Under the pieces are notes generated by a model that was not told where the DNA came from, made no database searches, and worked only from the letters and a program-made list of their open reading frames with translations. Source: Deltaproteobacteria bacterium (GTDB taxonomy: Bacteria > Myxococcota_A > Polyangia > Polyangiales > JADJMO01). Taken from it: a stretch of DNA of 64,000 nucleotides. The stretch spans positions 1 through 64,000 of the forward strand of contig JANYDK010000063.1 in assembly GCA_025363655.1 (NCBI GenBank), given 5' to 3'. Of this stretch, positions 1 to 8,465 are shown in pieces. A program made the translations under genes and the position numbers. How positions within the stretch are numbered: position 1 is the first letter of the stretch; every line of letters starts with the position of its first letter.

Positions 1-726
1 GTCCGTGTTCGGATCTCCCACTCTCGCAGGCGCAGGCGCAGGCGCAGGCGCGCTCGCAATCGGTTTCGGCGCGAGCATCGGCAGCGGCAACATCGCGGTC
101 GCCTCGTCGTCAGGTACCGGAATTTCGCTCCACTCTTTGGGTGTGCCTGCTGCTGCGACGATCGGGGCGTGGTCTCCGGGCCTGGAATTTCGCGGTTGCT
201 GCGGGATCGGTGCGGTCTGCACGATCGGAGACGGTTGCGGTCTCGGGGTGGCGATGGGGGCGCTGCGCGGCTTCGGCGCGAGGTCGACGCGCTTCATCAT
301 CATCTGCGTGCGATCGTCGAGCTCTTCAGGCGGCGGAGGCGGGGGCGGAGGTGCTTGGAGGCGGGCGTTGGGATCGAAGGTGATCTTGGCGCCGCTCGGA
401 GGCCGCGCCTCGTCGGCGGTCGTGAAGACGATGCGCGCCTCGCCGAGGGCGATGGTGCACGGCGGGGTCAGCGGGGCCCAATCGATGCCTATTTTCTGGC
501 CGTTCACCTTCACCGGGGTGAGACCGTCGGCGCTCTGGAGATAGAGTTGGCCGCCGTCCCAATAGAGATAAGCGTGCACGTCGAGGACGTTGGCAGCGTC
601 GATGCACCACTGGCCCTGCGTGCCCATGCTCAATGGATCGAAGGGCTCGTCCGGGCGCAGCTCCATCGAGGCCGGCACGCCTTCGCCTTTGCGAATTTCG
701 AGGACGTGCATCGCCGGCTCACCCAT
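1..726 (-). CDS. FHA-like domain protein, C-terminus cut by window edge
   Basis: At least 242 codons stay open to base 1, so the C-terminus lies outside the window. Residues ~5-100 look like a divergent forkhead-associated (phosphothreonine-binding) domain: a beta-rich segment, then VKVNGQKIG and a closing strand GEARIVF. After that comes a Pro-rich low-complexity tail with PPPPPPPP and an Ala-Pro repeat at the window edge. The ATG at 724-726 lies inside the end of the CpaF-like gene and the two overlap by 8 nt, which predicts translational coupling. The normal FHA Gly-Arg...Ser/His ligand-binding residues are not obvious, so it may be a structural FHA-like domain as in secretion-system proteins. 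The role in a secretion or pilus complex is inferred from the neighbour. Confidence 0.75.
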   Translation of the reverse strand, partial: MGEPAMHVLEIRKGEGVPASMELRPDEPFDPLSMGTQGQWCIDAANVLDVHAYLYWDGGQLYLQSADGLTPVKVNGQKIGIDWAPLTPPCTIALGEARIVFTTADEARPPSGAKITFDPNARLQAPPPPPPPPEELDDRTQMMMKRVDLAPKPRSAPIATPRPQPSPIVQTAPIPQQPRNSRPGDHAPIVAAAGTPKEWSEIPVPDDEATAMLPLPMLAPKPIASAPAPAPAPARVGDPNTD

Positions 727-1840
727 GCGGAGCGCGTTCGGCGGCTTCGTAGACGCACGCGGGCAGGTCGAGGCCGTGCTCGCGTACTTGCTCGATCGCG
801 CGCGGGAGGTACCCCGTCGGCGAGAGCTCACTCACCACTTCTCCGTGATCGCCGAGCCCGTGATACTGCCGCGAGAAGATGTCGTGCGTGACGTAGGCGC
901 CCGTCTGCCCGTCGAACGAGAGCACCTCGGTGACGTGCGTCAGCTTGCGTGAGCCATCTTGCAGGCGCGCGACCTGGACGATGAGGTTGACCGCGCTCGC
1001 CAGTTGGATGCGCAGCGCCGCGAGCGGCATCTCGACGTCGCTCATCATGCCCATGGTCTCGAGCCGCGTCAGCGTGTCGCGCGGATAGGTCGCGTGCAGC
1101 GTCGAGAGGCAACCGCCGTGGCCGCTGGTCATCGCTTGGATCAAATCGAGGGCTTCTCCGCCGCGGATTTCGCCGACGACGATGCGATCGGGCCGCAGGC
1201 GCAAGGTGGCGCGGAAGAGGTCGCGCACCGAGACTGCGCCTTTGCCCTTCGGATCGGGCGGACGTGCTTCGAGCTGCACCACGTGCACGCGCTGCAGTTG
1301 CAGCTCCCGTGAGTCTTCGATGACGACGACGCGCTCGGTGTCGGGAATGTACGACGAGAGCGCGTTGAGCATCGACGTCTTGCCGCTGCCGGTGCCGCCG
1401 GCGACGAGGATGTTGAGCTTGGCGGCGACGAGCACCTCGAGCGTGCGCGCGCAGTCTTCGGTCATCGCGCCGAATTGAATCAGGCGATCGACGGTCAGCG
1501 TCTCCTTGAAGAAGCGGCGAATCGCCACGTGCGGCCCGTCGGGCGCGGCGGGCGGAAGAATGGCCTCGATGCGCGAACCATCGGGGAGACGACCTTCGAG
1601 GATGGGACGCTCTTCGTCGAGCGGCTTGCCGACATACTGCGCAGCGTTGCGCAGCGCCGCGAGGAGCGCCTCACGCGAAGAGAACTTGGCGCCTGTGAGG
1701 TGCAGCTGCCCCTTCTTCTCGATGAAGATTTGGTCGGGCCCGTTGATCATCACCTCGGAGACCTGCGGATCGTCGAGGAACGGACGGATTGGCGCGAGGA
1801 ACTCGAGGAGCGTCTCGGCGAAGATGTCGCGCGAGATCAA
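719..1840 (-). CDS. cpaF: CpaF/TadA-family secretion ATPase
   Basis: A 373-residue hexameric secretion ATPase of the type II/IV (GspE/VirB11/CpaF) superfamily, expected to power assembly of a Tad/type IVc-like pilus or export machine at the inner membrane. Walker A GGTGSGKT is at 148-155, the Walker B region RIVVGEIRG at 219-227 and the His box (SGHGGCLSTLHA) near 239-250. The N-terminal part (~20-130) matches the usual CpaF N-domain. The start is a TTG whose TTGA overlaps the stop of the TPR lipoprotein gene upstream. There is no tadB/tadC pair in view; they may lie left of the window. Family assignment is firm, the substrate unknown. Confidence 0.92.
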   Translation of the reverse strand: MISRDIFAETLLEFLAPIRPFLDDPQVSEVMINGPDQIFIEKKGQLHLTGAKFSSREALLAALRNAAQYVGKPLDEERPILEGRLPDGSRIEAILPPAAPDGPHVAIRRFFKETLTVDRLIQFGAMTEDCARTLEVLVAAKLNILVAGGTGSGKTSMLNALSSYIPDTERVVVIEDSRELQLQRVHVVQLEARPPDPKGKGAVSVRDLFRATLRLRPDRIVVGEIRGGEALDLIQAMTSGHGGCLSTLHATYPRDTLTRLETMGMMSDVEMPLAALRIQLASAVNLIVQVARLQDGSRKLTHVTEVLSFDGQTGAYVTHDIFSRQYHGLGDHGEVVSELSPTGYLPRAIEQVREHGLDLPACVYEAAERAPHG

Positions 1841-2526
1841 GGCTTCTTCTCCGGGTCTTTGGCAATGGGCAGCGGCGCCTTGCCGGCGTTCGTCGGCAAG
1901 GCGAGCGGGCCGGGCGTCGGCGCCATCGACGGCTTCACTTCTTTCAGCAAGAGCGAGCGCGCCTCTTCGGCGTGCGGACCCGTCGGCGCGATGCGGAGGT
2001 ATTCGCGGAAGTGCGCGTCGGCGTCGAGCAAGAGGTGCATCTCGTCGCGGAGGATGATCGCCAATGCATAATGTGCCGATGCTTCGTCGGGATGCTTGGC
2101 GAGCACCACCTCGAGCTGCTCGCGCGCGGCCGGGTATTCGTCGACGGCGGCGTAGAGCGAAGCGACGAGCTCACGGAGGTGGAAGTCGTCGGGGTGTTTC
2201 TGCAGCACGGGCTCGGCGTACCCGATCGCCACGCGATAGCGCTTCGCCTCGACGCAGACGCGGAGGAGCAGCGGGAGCACTTCCTTTTCGGAGGCCCCGG
2301 CGGCGATCGCGGCGGCGAAGTACTGCTCGGCGCGCGTCAGGTCGCCGACCTCGTAGAAGCCCTTGCCGCGGTCGACGAGCTTCTGCGGCGTGCGCTCGTC
2401 GGCCGCGATCTTCTGGGATTCGACGACCTTGGCGCCGCCCGTCGGGTGCGAGCAGCCGACGCTTCCGGAGAGAGCGACCGAAGAGGCGAGGCCCATCGAG
2501 AGGGCGAGGACGAAGCGGCGGGTCAT
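1837..2526 (-). CDS. TPR-repeat lipoprotein
   Basis: A 229-residue protein with a lipoprotein signal peptide (hydrophobic stretch ending SGSVGC, lipidated Cys25) followed by three to four TPR-like helical pairs at ~60-180, for example a YAL..IILRDE helix. The tail is Pro/Lys-rich. In Tad loci a TPR lipoprotein (TadD-like) often acts as a pilotin or scaffold; that role here is inference from the next gene, a CpaF-like ATPase. The ATG at 2526 overlaps the stop of the FHA/TM gene by 4 nt (ATGA), and its own stop overlaps the ATPase start by 4 nt. A longer start 54 nt upstream would run into the previous gene and spoil the signal peptide. Confidence 0.8.
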   Translation of the reverse strand: MTRRFVLALSMGLASSVALSGSVGCSHPTGGAKVVESQKIAADERTPQKLVDRGKGFYEVGDLTRAEQYFAAAIAAGASEKEVLPLLLRVCVEAKRYRVAIGYAEPVLQKHPDDFHLRELVASLYAAVDEYPAAREQLEVVLAKHPDEASAHYALAIILRDEMHLLLDADAHFREYLRIAPTGPHAEEARSLLLKEVKPSMAPTPGPLALPTNAGKAPLPIAKDPEKKP

Positions 2527-3410
2527 GACTTCTTCTTCGCCGCCTTCAGCTGCAACTGCCGATCGAGGTTGGAGAGCCACGTGACGTAGGGGCCCGATTT
2601 CCCGTCGGTGAAGGCGCGGAGCACGCGGACCTCTTGCCCTGCGGCCTTGTCGTCGCCGACCGAGATCGAATGCTCGAGCCGCACCTGGTGCGCGCGGTAG
2701 TCGGCGGCGACCTGGGTGCGCAGATCGTCCGCGGTGGCCTGCGCTTCGGCGGAAGCTTCGATCTCACCGCCGACCTTGAAACAGACCGCGGCCGTCTCGT
2801 AGAGCGGCACTGCCTCGACGCCGTCTTGCACGTGGAAGGGACGACGCTCGCGTTTGCTTTCGGCGAGGACGCGCTTCTCGATGGCCATCGCCACCGCTTG
2901 ATCGGGCGCCTGTGCGGGGCACGCGTCGACCTTCGCCTCCCACAGCGGCGTCACCTCCTTCGGCTGCGTCGGCGGCGGGCCACCGTCTTCGTCGAGGGTG
3001 AAGACGAAGATCGCGAGCGGGATCGCGAGGATCGCCAGCACGTACGTCATCGGGCTGGTTTTTTCAGCCTTTTTCTTGATGACGTTGGGGTTGTCCTCGA
3101 TGGTGACGACGCTGATGCCGATGACCACCGCGCCGACGCCGATCTCCGACTCGGGCGGGAGTGGCGTCTGGGTGAAGCCGACACCACCGAGCGTGGGGAG
3201 ACGATCGAGCGCGCGGGCCTCGGCGTGCACGCCGCCGCCGACTTGGGTGATGGCGACGTGCTCGACCGCCGCGTGCTCGGCAGGGACGCGAATTTCGCAG
3301 TGCGCGCCGCTGCCGATGAGGGCGCGATCGGAGTCGACGACGAGGGTCTCCGTCCGCCCGTCGGGGTGACGGACGCGGAACTGCAGACCCTGGATCGCCG
3401 CGGTCGACAT
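2523..3410 (-). CDS. FHA-domain protein with one transmembrane segment
   Basis: A 295-residue protein. Residues ~8-105 form an FHA domain (ALIGSGAHCEI near 30-40, then a VEHVAI strand), expected to bind phosphothreonine peptides on the cytoplasmic side. One transmembrane helix lies at ~121-139, followed by a ~155-residue extracytoplasmic part with no domain I recognise. FHA-plus-single-TM proteins are common parts of type III, VI and Tad-like machines. It is the first of four overlapping genes leading to the CpaF-like ATPase. I chose the ATG at 3410; a GTG at 3446, directly after the preceding stop, would add 12 residues and cannot be excluded. Confidence 0.8.
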   Translation of the reverse strand: MSTAAIQGLQFRVRHPDGRTETLVVDSDRALIGSGAHCEIRVPAEHAAVEHVAITQVGGGVHAEARALDRLPTLGGVGFTQTPLPPESEIGVGAVVIGISVVTIEDNPNVIKKKAEKTSPMTYVLAILAIPLAIFVFTLDEDGGPPPTQPKEVTPLWEAKVDACPAQAPDQAVAMAIEKRVLAESKRERRPFHVQDGVEAVPLYETAAVCFKVGGEIEASAEAQATADDLRTQVAADYRAHQVRLEHSISVGDDKAAGQEVRVLRAFTDGKSGPYVTWLSNLDRQLQLKAAKKKS

Positions 3411-3446
3411 CGACCGGTCGATGATACACGAGCCTCCGCGGCTCAC

Positions 3447-5864
3447 TCACTCCGGTTCGATGCGATAGACCCGGCCGGGGAAGAGGGTGACGACGTAGAG
3501 CTCGCCGCTCGCGTCCTCGCCGAACGAGGCGATGTGCGCCGCCGGAGAGCCGCCTGGGTTGAGGTCGGTGGACAAGTCGAGCTTGCTGATCGCGCTCGCA
3601 CCGTTCCATACGAACGAGAAGATGCGCGCCGTCGAGTAGTCGCCATAGACGTAGTGACCGCGAAGGCAGGCGATGGCCGACCCGCGATAGACGTAGCCGC
3701 CGACGATCGAGCTCGCTTCACCCGACGCCTGCGAGTGCTCGACGGTCGGAAGAACGCCGGTGATCGTGCACGTCGAGCCGGGTGGATAGCAGTGCGCGCC
3801 CTCCATCACGTCCCACCCGTAGTCGCGCTTGCCGCTGAGCGCGGGCTCGACCTCGATCTCTTCCCAGCTCTTCTGACCGACGTCGCCGATGTACAGGTCA
3901 CCGGTCGATCGATCGAAGCTGAAGCGCCACGGGTTGCGCAGCCCGTAGTCCCAGATGAAGGGGAAGACGCCCGCGCCGGTGAGGTTTCCGGCAGGCGCAG
4001 TCGTGCTGTCGACGTCGAATCGAAGGATTTTTCCGAGGTGCGAGGCGAGGTTGCGCGCCGGTGAAGGGAACGTCGCAGTGTCGCCGACCGAAGCGTAGAG
4101 GAGGCCGCCCTTGTCGAAGGCGAGCATGCCGCCGCAGTGGTTCCAACCTCCGTGGGGCTTGTCGAGGAGCGTCTTCACCGGCGCGGCGTCGGCGCGATTG
4201 GGATCGGCGGCCGAGCGATGGAACTCACGCACGACGACGTTGCCGCTCGGGCTCGAGGTGTAGTGCACGAAGAACCGACCGTTGGTGGCGTAGTTGGGAT
4301 GGAACGCGAGACCGAGGAGACCGCCCTCGGCCGCAGGGTCGGGCATGTACGCGTCGGAGACCGTGAGGAACGGCGTCGCCAGCACCGCGCCGCCTTGGAG
4401 AATGCGAATCGTCCCGCCCTTCTCGACGACGAAGAGTCGCGTCGCGTCTCCGGGCGGCGAGGTGACGAAGAGCGGCTGCGTGTACGAGCCCGGCAGGAGC
4501 GTCAGCTTGAGCGGCGGCAGCGCGCAGGTGGCCGCATCCGACGACGCATCGACCACGCTGGTGTCCGGAGCGCCGCTGTCGACCACCGTGGTGTCGGGTT
4601 TGCTGGAGTCGACGATCGACGTATCGGGCGGAGCGGTGTCGGTGCCGCCGTCGAGCGTTCCTGCCTCGGGATAACCGCCATCGGGGCTCATCGCGCCGAT
4701 CCACTTCTCGATGATCGCGCGGCCTTTGGTGTCGACGAGGTTGCTCGCGAGCGGCGGCATCTGCTCGGGTGCGCTCCCGGGGGCATCGATGTCACGCACG
4801 CTCATCCGATACGCGAGCGTGCTGTGGGCGACGTCGCCCGGCCGCACGCGATAGTAGAGCTCACCCGTCGCCGTCTTCGGTCGAAAGCTGGAGAGCGCGT
4901 TGATCGTCGTCCGATAGACGCCGGTCGCGAAGAGCGTCGGGAGCGCGCCTTTGACGACGTCGAGCCGCGCGTTGAAGTGCGCGCCCGGATCGTTGACGTT
5001 GTGACAAGCGACGCCGCAGTTCGCGTGCAAGAGCCCGAGCGCCGGCCGCTCGACGTCATTGCCCGTAATTTGCAGCGCAGAAGTGATCACCAGGTGATTG
5101 CCGTTGGTCGAGGTGACGAGCCCTCGCGTCTGCAGATCGGCCCACGTCAACCCCGTGGCTTCGGGCGCCGCCGAGAGCACCGCATCGAGACCGAGCACGT
5201 TGTCGGCGCGCCCACCATGACACTTCACGCACGCGGTCACCGCGGGCACCGAGTAGTGATCGGTCCCCGGCAGGAGCGGCGCGCCATCGGTGATCTCGGG
5301 CGCGCTCGTCCCGTCGGCCGACCAGAGATAGGTCGCGCGACGCCAGGCGCCGTCGGCCGTCTTCTCCATCTCGCGCGTCTCGACCTGGCGATTGAGGCCG
5401 CCCACCGGAAGGCTGAACTCCTTCCACAACTTGGTGCCGACGGGGAACACCCACTCGTCGAGGTTGCTGACGTCGATCTTCGTTCCGGGCGGTAAATACA
5501 GCCACCGCCGCTTCGCCGCGCCATCGCTCCAGAGCTCGAACCCCGGCCGATACTCGAGCACGCCGGGCGCGATCGTCCGCGTCCCCCAGTCGGCATAGAG
5601 CCCCGTGCAGGCGAGCTCTTTCTTGCCGGCGGCGCTCGTACAGTCGACGTGCGCATCGACGCTCGAGGGCGCGTCACGCACCGGAGTCGTATCGACGTTC
5701 GCATCGAGACTGCCATCGAGACTGCCGTCACCGGCGCTCGAGTCGGGGAGACCGCCGGCACCGCCGTCGTCGACCGAGCCGTCGTCCGAGGAGCCGCAGG
5801 CGGTGACCAGAGACGATGTGAGGAGCACGAAGAGAGACGGAGCGAGCACGCGAAGAGAAGTCAT
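3447..5864 (-). CDS. Cytochrome c / glucose-sorbosone dehydrogenase fusion lipoprotein
   Basis: An 805-residue lipoprotein (lipobox VTAC, Cys23). Residues ~75-390 resemble a secreted c-type cytochrome domain with one standard haem site CVKCH (212-216) and a second, unusual CGVACH (283-288, three residues between the cysteines). A linker rich in DTxxxD repeats (~400-455) leads to a C-terminal six-bladed propeller of the PQQ-dependent glucose/sorbosone dehydrogenase family (~460-805; motifs GLLGLAFHP, HGGWNHCGG, YGLRNPWRFSFD, IGDVGQ). The natural reading is a periplasmic sugar or alcohol oxidase with a built-in electron acceptor. The ATG at 5864 fits the signal peptide better than one 18 nt upstream. 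Confidence 0.85.
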   Translation of the reverse strand: MTSLRVLAPSLFVLLTSSLVTACGSSDDGSVDDGGAGGLPDSSAGDGSLDGSLDANVDTTPVRDAPSSVDAHVDCTSAAGKKELACTGLYADWGTRTIAPGVLEYRPGFELWSDGAAKRRWLYLPPGTKIDVSNLDEWVFPVGTKLWKEFSLPVGGLNRQVETREMEKTADGAWRRATYLWSADGTSAPEITDGAPLLPGTDHYSVPAVTACVKCHGGRADNVLGLDAVLSAAPEATGLTWADLQTRGLVTSTNGNHLVITSALQITGNDVERPALGLLHANCGVACHNVNDPGAHFNARLDVVKGALPTLFATGVYRTTINALSSFRPKTATGELYYRVRPGDVAHSTLAYRMSVRDIDAPGSAPEQMPPLASNLVDTKGRAIIEKWIGAMSPDGGYPEAGTLDGGTDTAPPDTSIVDSSKPDTTVVDSGAPDTSVVDASSDAATCALPPLKLTLLPGSYTQPLFVTSPPGDATRLFVVEKGGTIRILQGGAVLATPFLTVSDAYMPDPAAEGGLLGLAFHPNYATNGRFFVHYTSSPSGNVVVREFHRSAADPNRADAAPVKTLLDKPHGGWNHCGGMLAFDKGGLLYASVGDTATFPSPARNLASHLGKILRFDVDSTTAPAGNLTGAGVFPFIWDYGLRNPWRFSFDRSTGDLYIGDVGQKSWEEIEVEPALSGKRDYGWDVMEGAHCYPPGSTCTITGVLPTVEHSQASGEASSIVGGYVYRGSAIACLRGHYVYGDYSTARIFSFVWNGASAISKLDLSTDLNPGGSPAAHIASFGEDASGELYVVTLFPGRVYRIEPE

Positions 5865-5958
5865 GCGCGCCGCAGGATGCAATCGAGAGGCCGAGGCCGT
5901 GCGTGGCTGTAGAGAGGAAAAAACAAGCCGATTCGCGATCGAGGACGCTTCGGCGTTT

Positions 5959-6015
5959 CGTAACGGGTTACGGAACGACGTGCGCTGCGATCGTTAATCC
6001 CACCGTTAATCCCGC
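5959..6015. promoter_or_regulatory. Inverted repeat plus tandem 12-mer upstream of the dehydrogenase gene
   Basis: In the 221-nt gap between two minus-strand genes there is an inverted repeat CGTAAC-GG-GTTACG at 5959-5972. It is followed by two head-to-tail copies of CGTTAATCCC(A/G)C at 5992-6003 and 6004-6015. Both lie 95-150 nt upstream of the dehydrogenase start, where an activator or repressor could bind. No clear -35/-10 pair was found. An operator function is inference. Confidence 0.35.
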
Positions 6016-6085
6016 CGTGGGCCTCGTCCTCCCCCGAATGCGCGAGGTACCACCTCGTCCATCGCATTGCAGTGAGCTCGCGACG

Positions 6086-6511
6086 TCATGCACGCGGCTT
6101 GGCGACCACGCGCTGAATGGCCCCGATGATCGCGAAGATGATCGCCAGTGACCCGAGAAAACAGCCTAGAAGCAGCCACATCATGAGATCGCCGCCGCCT
6201 CCGATCGCCGCGAGGGACGCGCCGAGGAACGTCAGGAGCTGCGAGAGAATGACGGCGACGACGAAGAGCGCGAGCGGTCTCTTCGGGCTCCACATCATGC
6301 GCGCGGAGGTGATGACGACGGTGAGGGGGCCGAACGCGAAGACGAGGACGCAGAGCGCGAGATCGCGAATCGACTGCGGCTTGTCGACGAGACGCACCAC
6401 GCCGCCGATCGTGAGCGACGCGAGCGGGAGGGCCCCGAGCATGGCGAGGACGCCGGCAGTACGAAGGATTTTCGGCGGCGACGCAGGAGCGGGAACGAGC
6501 GCGTTCGTCAC
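6086..6511 (-). CDS. Small four-helix membrane protein, function unknown
   Basis: A 141-residue protein with four predicted transmembrane helices and short loops; the last ends FAIIGAIQRVVAKPRA. I do not recognise the family. The frame is open further upstream, but that part would overlap the start of the divergent ferritin-like gene and has the Arg/His-rich look of noncoding frame. I therefore chose the GTG at 6511, which starts shortly before the first helix. It is separated by 221 nt from the dehydrogenase gene downstream, so co-transcription is possible but not obvious. Confidence 0.6.
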   Translation of the reverse strand: MTNALVPAPASPPKILRTAGVLAMLGALPLASLTIGGVVRLVDKPQSIRDLALCVLVFAFGPLTVVITSARMMWSPKRPLALFVVAVILSQLLTFLGASLAAIGGGGDLMMWLLLGCFLGSLAIIFAIIGAIQRVVAKPRA

Positions 6512-6601
6512 TCGCGTGTCGTACCAGTTGTCGCGCGAGGCGTGTACCTTCGCCTCCACGGCGGCCACGCGGAATTTGGCGCGAAACCAGGGGGATTTCT
6601 C

Positions 6602-7630
6602 ATGAAGGCAGTGCGTCTCGAGACGGTGTTCGTGGTGCTCCTTGGGGTCAGCGCGCTCGGCGGCCACGGCCCAGCGTGTGGCGCGGGGCGAGACAACTGT
6701 CTCGTGATCGATCACGACGTCCCGATGACGCCGGAGATCGCGGCGGCAGCTGCGGCGGCATCGGCAGACGCCGGGTCATCGGGCGACGCAGCGCCATCGG
6801 CCGACGGAGGGCCACTGGAAGACGCGGGGCCACCGCCTCCCTATCTACCGACGCGCGAACAATGCCTGAAGGCTTGCAACGACGAGCGCGTGACGTGCGC
6901 GATCATCGACAAGGGCGACGGCGACGGCGGCACCGTGCAGGCGATCCACTGCTACTTCAAGGGTAGCTGCGGCGGTGGCGGGCGTCGTCCGGAGGGACTG
7001 GCGAAGGCGACGGTGCACTCGCGTGACCCGCGAACGATCTGGCTCCTCGAAGCGGCGCACCTCGAAGCCGCCTCCGTCGAAGCCTTTCGCCGCCTGCGTA
7101 CCGAGCTTCACCAGCGTGGCGCTCCTCGTTCCCTCTTGCGTCGTGCATCACGCGCGGCTGCCGACGAACGACGACATGCGCGCGCGATGCGATCGCTCGC
7201 GCGCCGGCGCCACGTCGAGCAGGCCAACGTCGAGGTCGAGATTGCTCCGGTGAAGCCGCGATCGCTCGAGGCGATGGCGATCGAAAACGCCGTCGAAGGC
7301 TGCGTGCGTGAGACGTTCGCGGCGCTGATCGCAAGGCGTCAGGCGATGCACGCGCAAGATCGCGAGGTCCGCGCGGCGATGACGCGAATCGCCGCCGAAG
7401 AGACGAGGCACGCTGCGCTTTCGTGGTCGATCGACGCTTGGGCGATGGCCCGGCTCGATCCCGCGGCGCGCGCGCGGGTCGACGAAGCACGGGTCCGCGC
7501 GGCGACGCAGTTGATGGAAGAGAGCGCCCTCGCCGACGCGCAGCTCGGTCTGCCCGACGCCGCCACGGCGCGTTCTCTGGCGCGTGGGCTCTTTGCAGCG
7601 CTCGGGTCGGGAGGCGCCCTCAGCGCTTGA
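6602..7630 (+). CDS. Exported Cys-rich / ferritin-like fusion protein
   Basis: A 342-residue protein. It starts with a signal peptide (~1-26; a weak GPAC lipobox may make it a lipoprotein). Next come an Ala/Asp/Gly/Pro tether (45-80) and a small Cys-containing segment (88-123, five Cys). A ferritin-like four-helix domain follows at ~145-330, with Glu160, the pair DERRH (188-192), Glu232/Glu236 and EETRH (266-270), which could hold a di-iron site. A role in iron or peroxide handling, or a di-iron oxidase activity, is inferred. The start is supported by GGGGA eight nt upstream. Its end overlaps the convergent aldo/keto reductase by 11 nt. A related domain is encoded at 19926-20669. Confidence 0.75.
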   Translation: MKAVRLETVFVVLLGVSALGGHGPACGAGRDNCLVIDHDVPMTPEIAAAAAAASADAGSSGDAAPSADGGPLEDAGPPPPYLPTREQCLKACNDERVTCAIIDKGDGDGGTVQAIHCYFKGSCGGGGRRPEGLAKATVHSRDPRTIWLLEAAHLEAASVEAFRRLRTELHQRGAPRSLLRRASRAAADERRHARAMRSLARRRHVEQANVEVEIAPVKPRSLEAMAIENAVEGCVRETFAALIARRQAMHAQDREVRAAMTRIAAEETRHAALSWSIDAWAMARLDPAARARVDEARVRAATQLMEESALADAQLGLPDAATARSLARGLFAALGSGGALSA

Positions 7631-8465
7631 AATAGGCGTATTTTGCCGCGTTCGGTGCGATGCGAGCCTCGAGCGCGCGGCACGCGGCGGCGTCCATCGG
7701 CGCGCCGAGCGAGCGGCCCACGGCGAGGTTCTCTTGCACCTCGGCGACGCTGCTGCAGCCGAGAATGCACGTGTCGGCGAAGCTCGCGGCGTACGCGATG
7801 AGCTCGGCGACCGTGGCGACGCCGTCGGCCACGAGCTGTCCGGCGGAGAGCACCTTCATCGCGACGACGCCGATGCCGCGCGCGCGTGCTTCGGGGACGA
7901 CGGTGCCGAGAAAAGGAAGCCGCGCCGGATCGGCAGGGTTGATGGCGACGAGCACGCTGTCGACGGGATAGCGACGCATCGCCTCGACCAAGATCGCAGG
8001 ATCGTGATGACCGGTGATGCCGACGTGCTTCACGCGTCCATCGGCGCGCGCCTTCTCCACCGCCTCGATCGCGCCACCGCGAGCGAAGATGGCGTCGAGA
8101 TCGTCGATGGTTCGCAAATCGTGGAGTTGCCAGAGATCGAGCCAGGTCGTTCGAAGGCGCGCGAGGCTGTCGTCGAGGAGGCGAAGTGCGCCGTCGCGAT
8201 CACGCTCGTGCGTCTTGCTCGCGAGGAAGACCTTCGCGCGCGCCGCGCTCCCCGCCTCGGCGAAGGCCATTCCGTAGTAGTCCTGGCTCTGCGCGTAGGC
8301 CGGCGCGGTGTCGCAATAGGTGACGCCGAGACGCAGCGCCTCGAGCACGACCGGCACCGCCCTCTTCGCCTGACCCCGCGTACGGAGCACTCCCTCGCCA
8401 CCGAGCGCGACGGCGTCGACGAAGACGCCCGTTCGCCCGAGCGGTCGCATCGGCGAGCTGCTCAT
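7620..8465 (-). CDS. Aldo/keto reductase
   Basis: A 281-residue NAD(P)H-dependent oxidoreductase with a TIM-barrel fold. The catalytic tetrad is visible as Asp52, Tyr57 (CDTAPAYAQS), Lys84 (LASKTHE) and His115 (LWQLHDL). The substrate, an aldehyde or ketone, cannot be told. The C-terminus is short, without the long cofactor loop of some classes, and resembles the COG1453/COG0667 type. Its ATG overlaps the stop of the DUF3817 gene (ATGA, 8462-8465). It is the last gene of the packed run that begins with ileS. Confidence 0.9.
   Translation of the reverse strand: MSSSPMRPLGRTGVFVDAVALGGEGVLRTRGQAKRAVPVVLEALRLGVTYCDTAPAYAQSQDYYGMAFAEAGSAARAKVFLASKTHERDRDGALRLLDDSLARLRTTWLDLWQLHDLRTIDDLDAIFARGGAIEAVEKARADGRVKHVGITGHHDPAILVEAMRRYPVDSVLVAINPADPARLPFLGTVVPEARARGIGVVAMKVLSAGQLVADGVATVAELIAYAASFADTCILGCSSVAEVQENLAVGRSLGAPMDAAACRALEARIAPNAAKYAYFKR

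Noticed and set aside
1-544. Plus-strand frame rich in Gly/Ala at the left edge
   Set aside because: The minus strand carries a continuous frame coupled to the ATPase gene with an FHA-like domain; the plus frame is its shadow.
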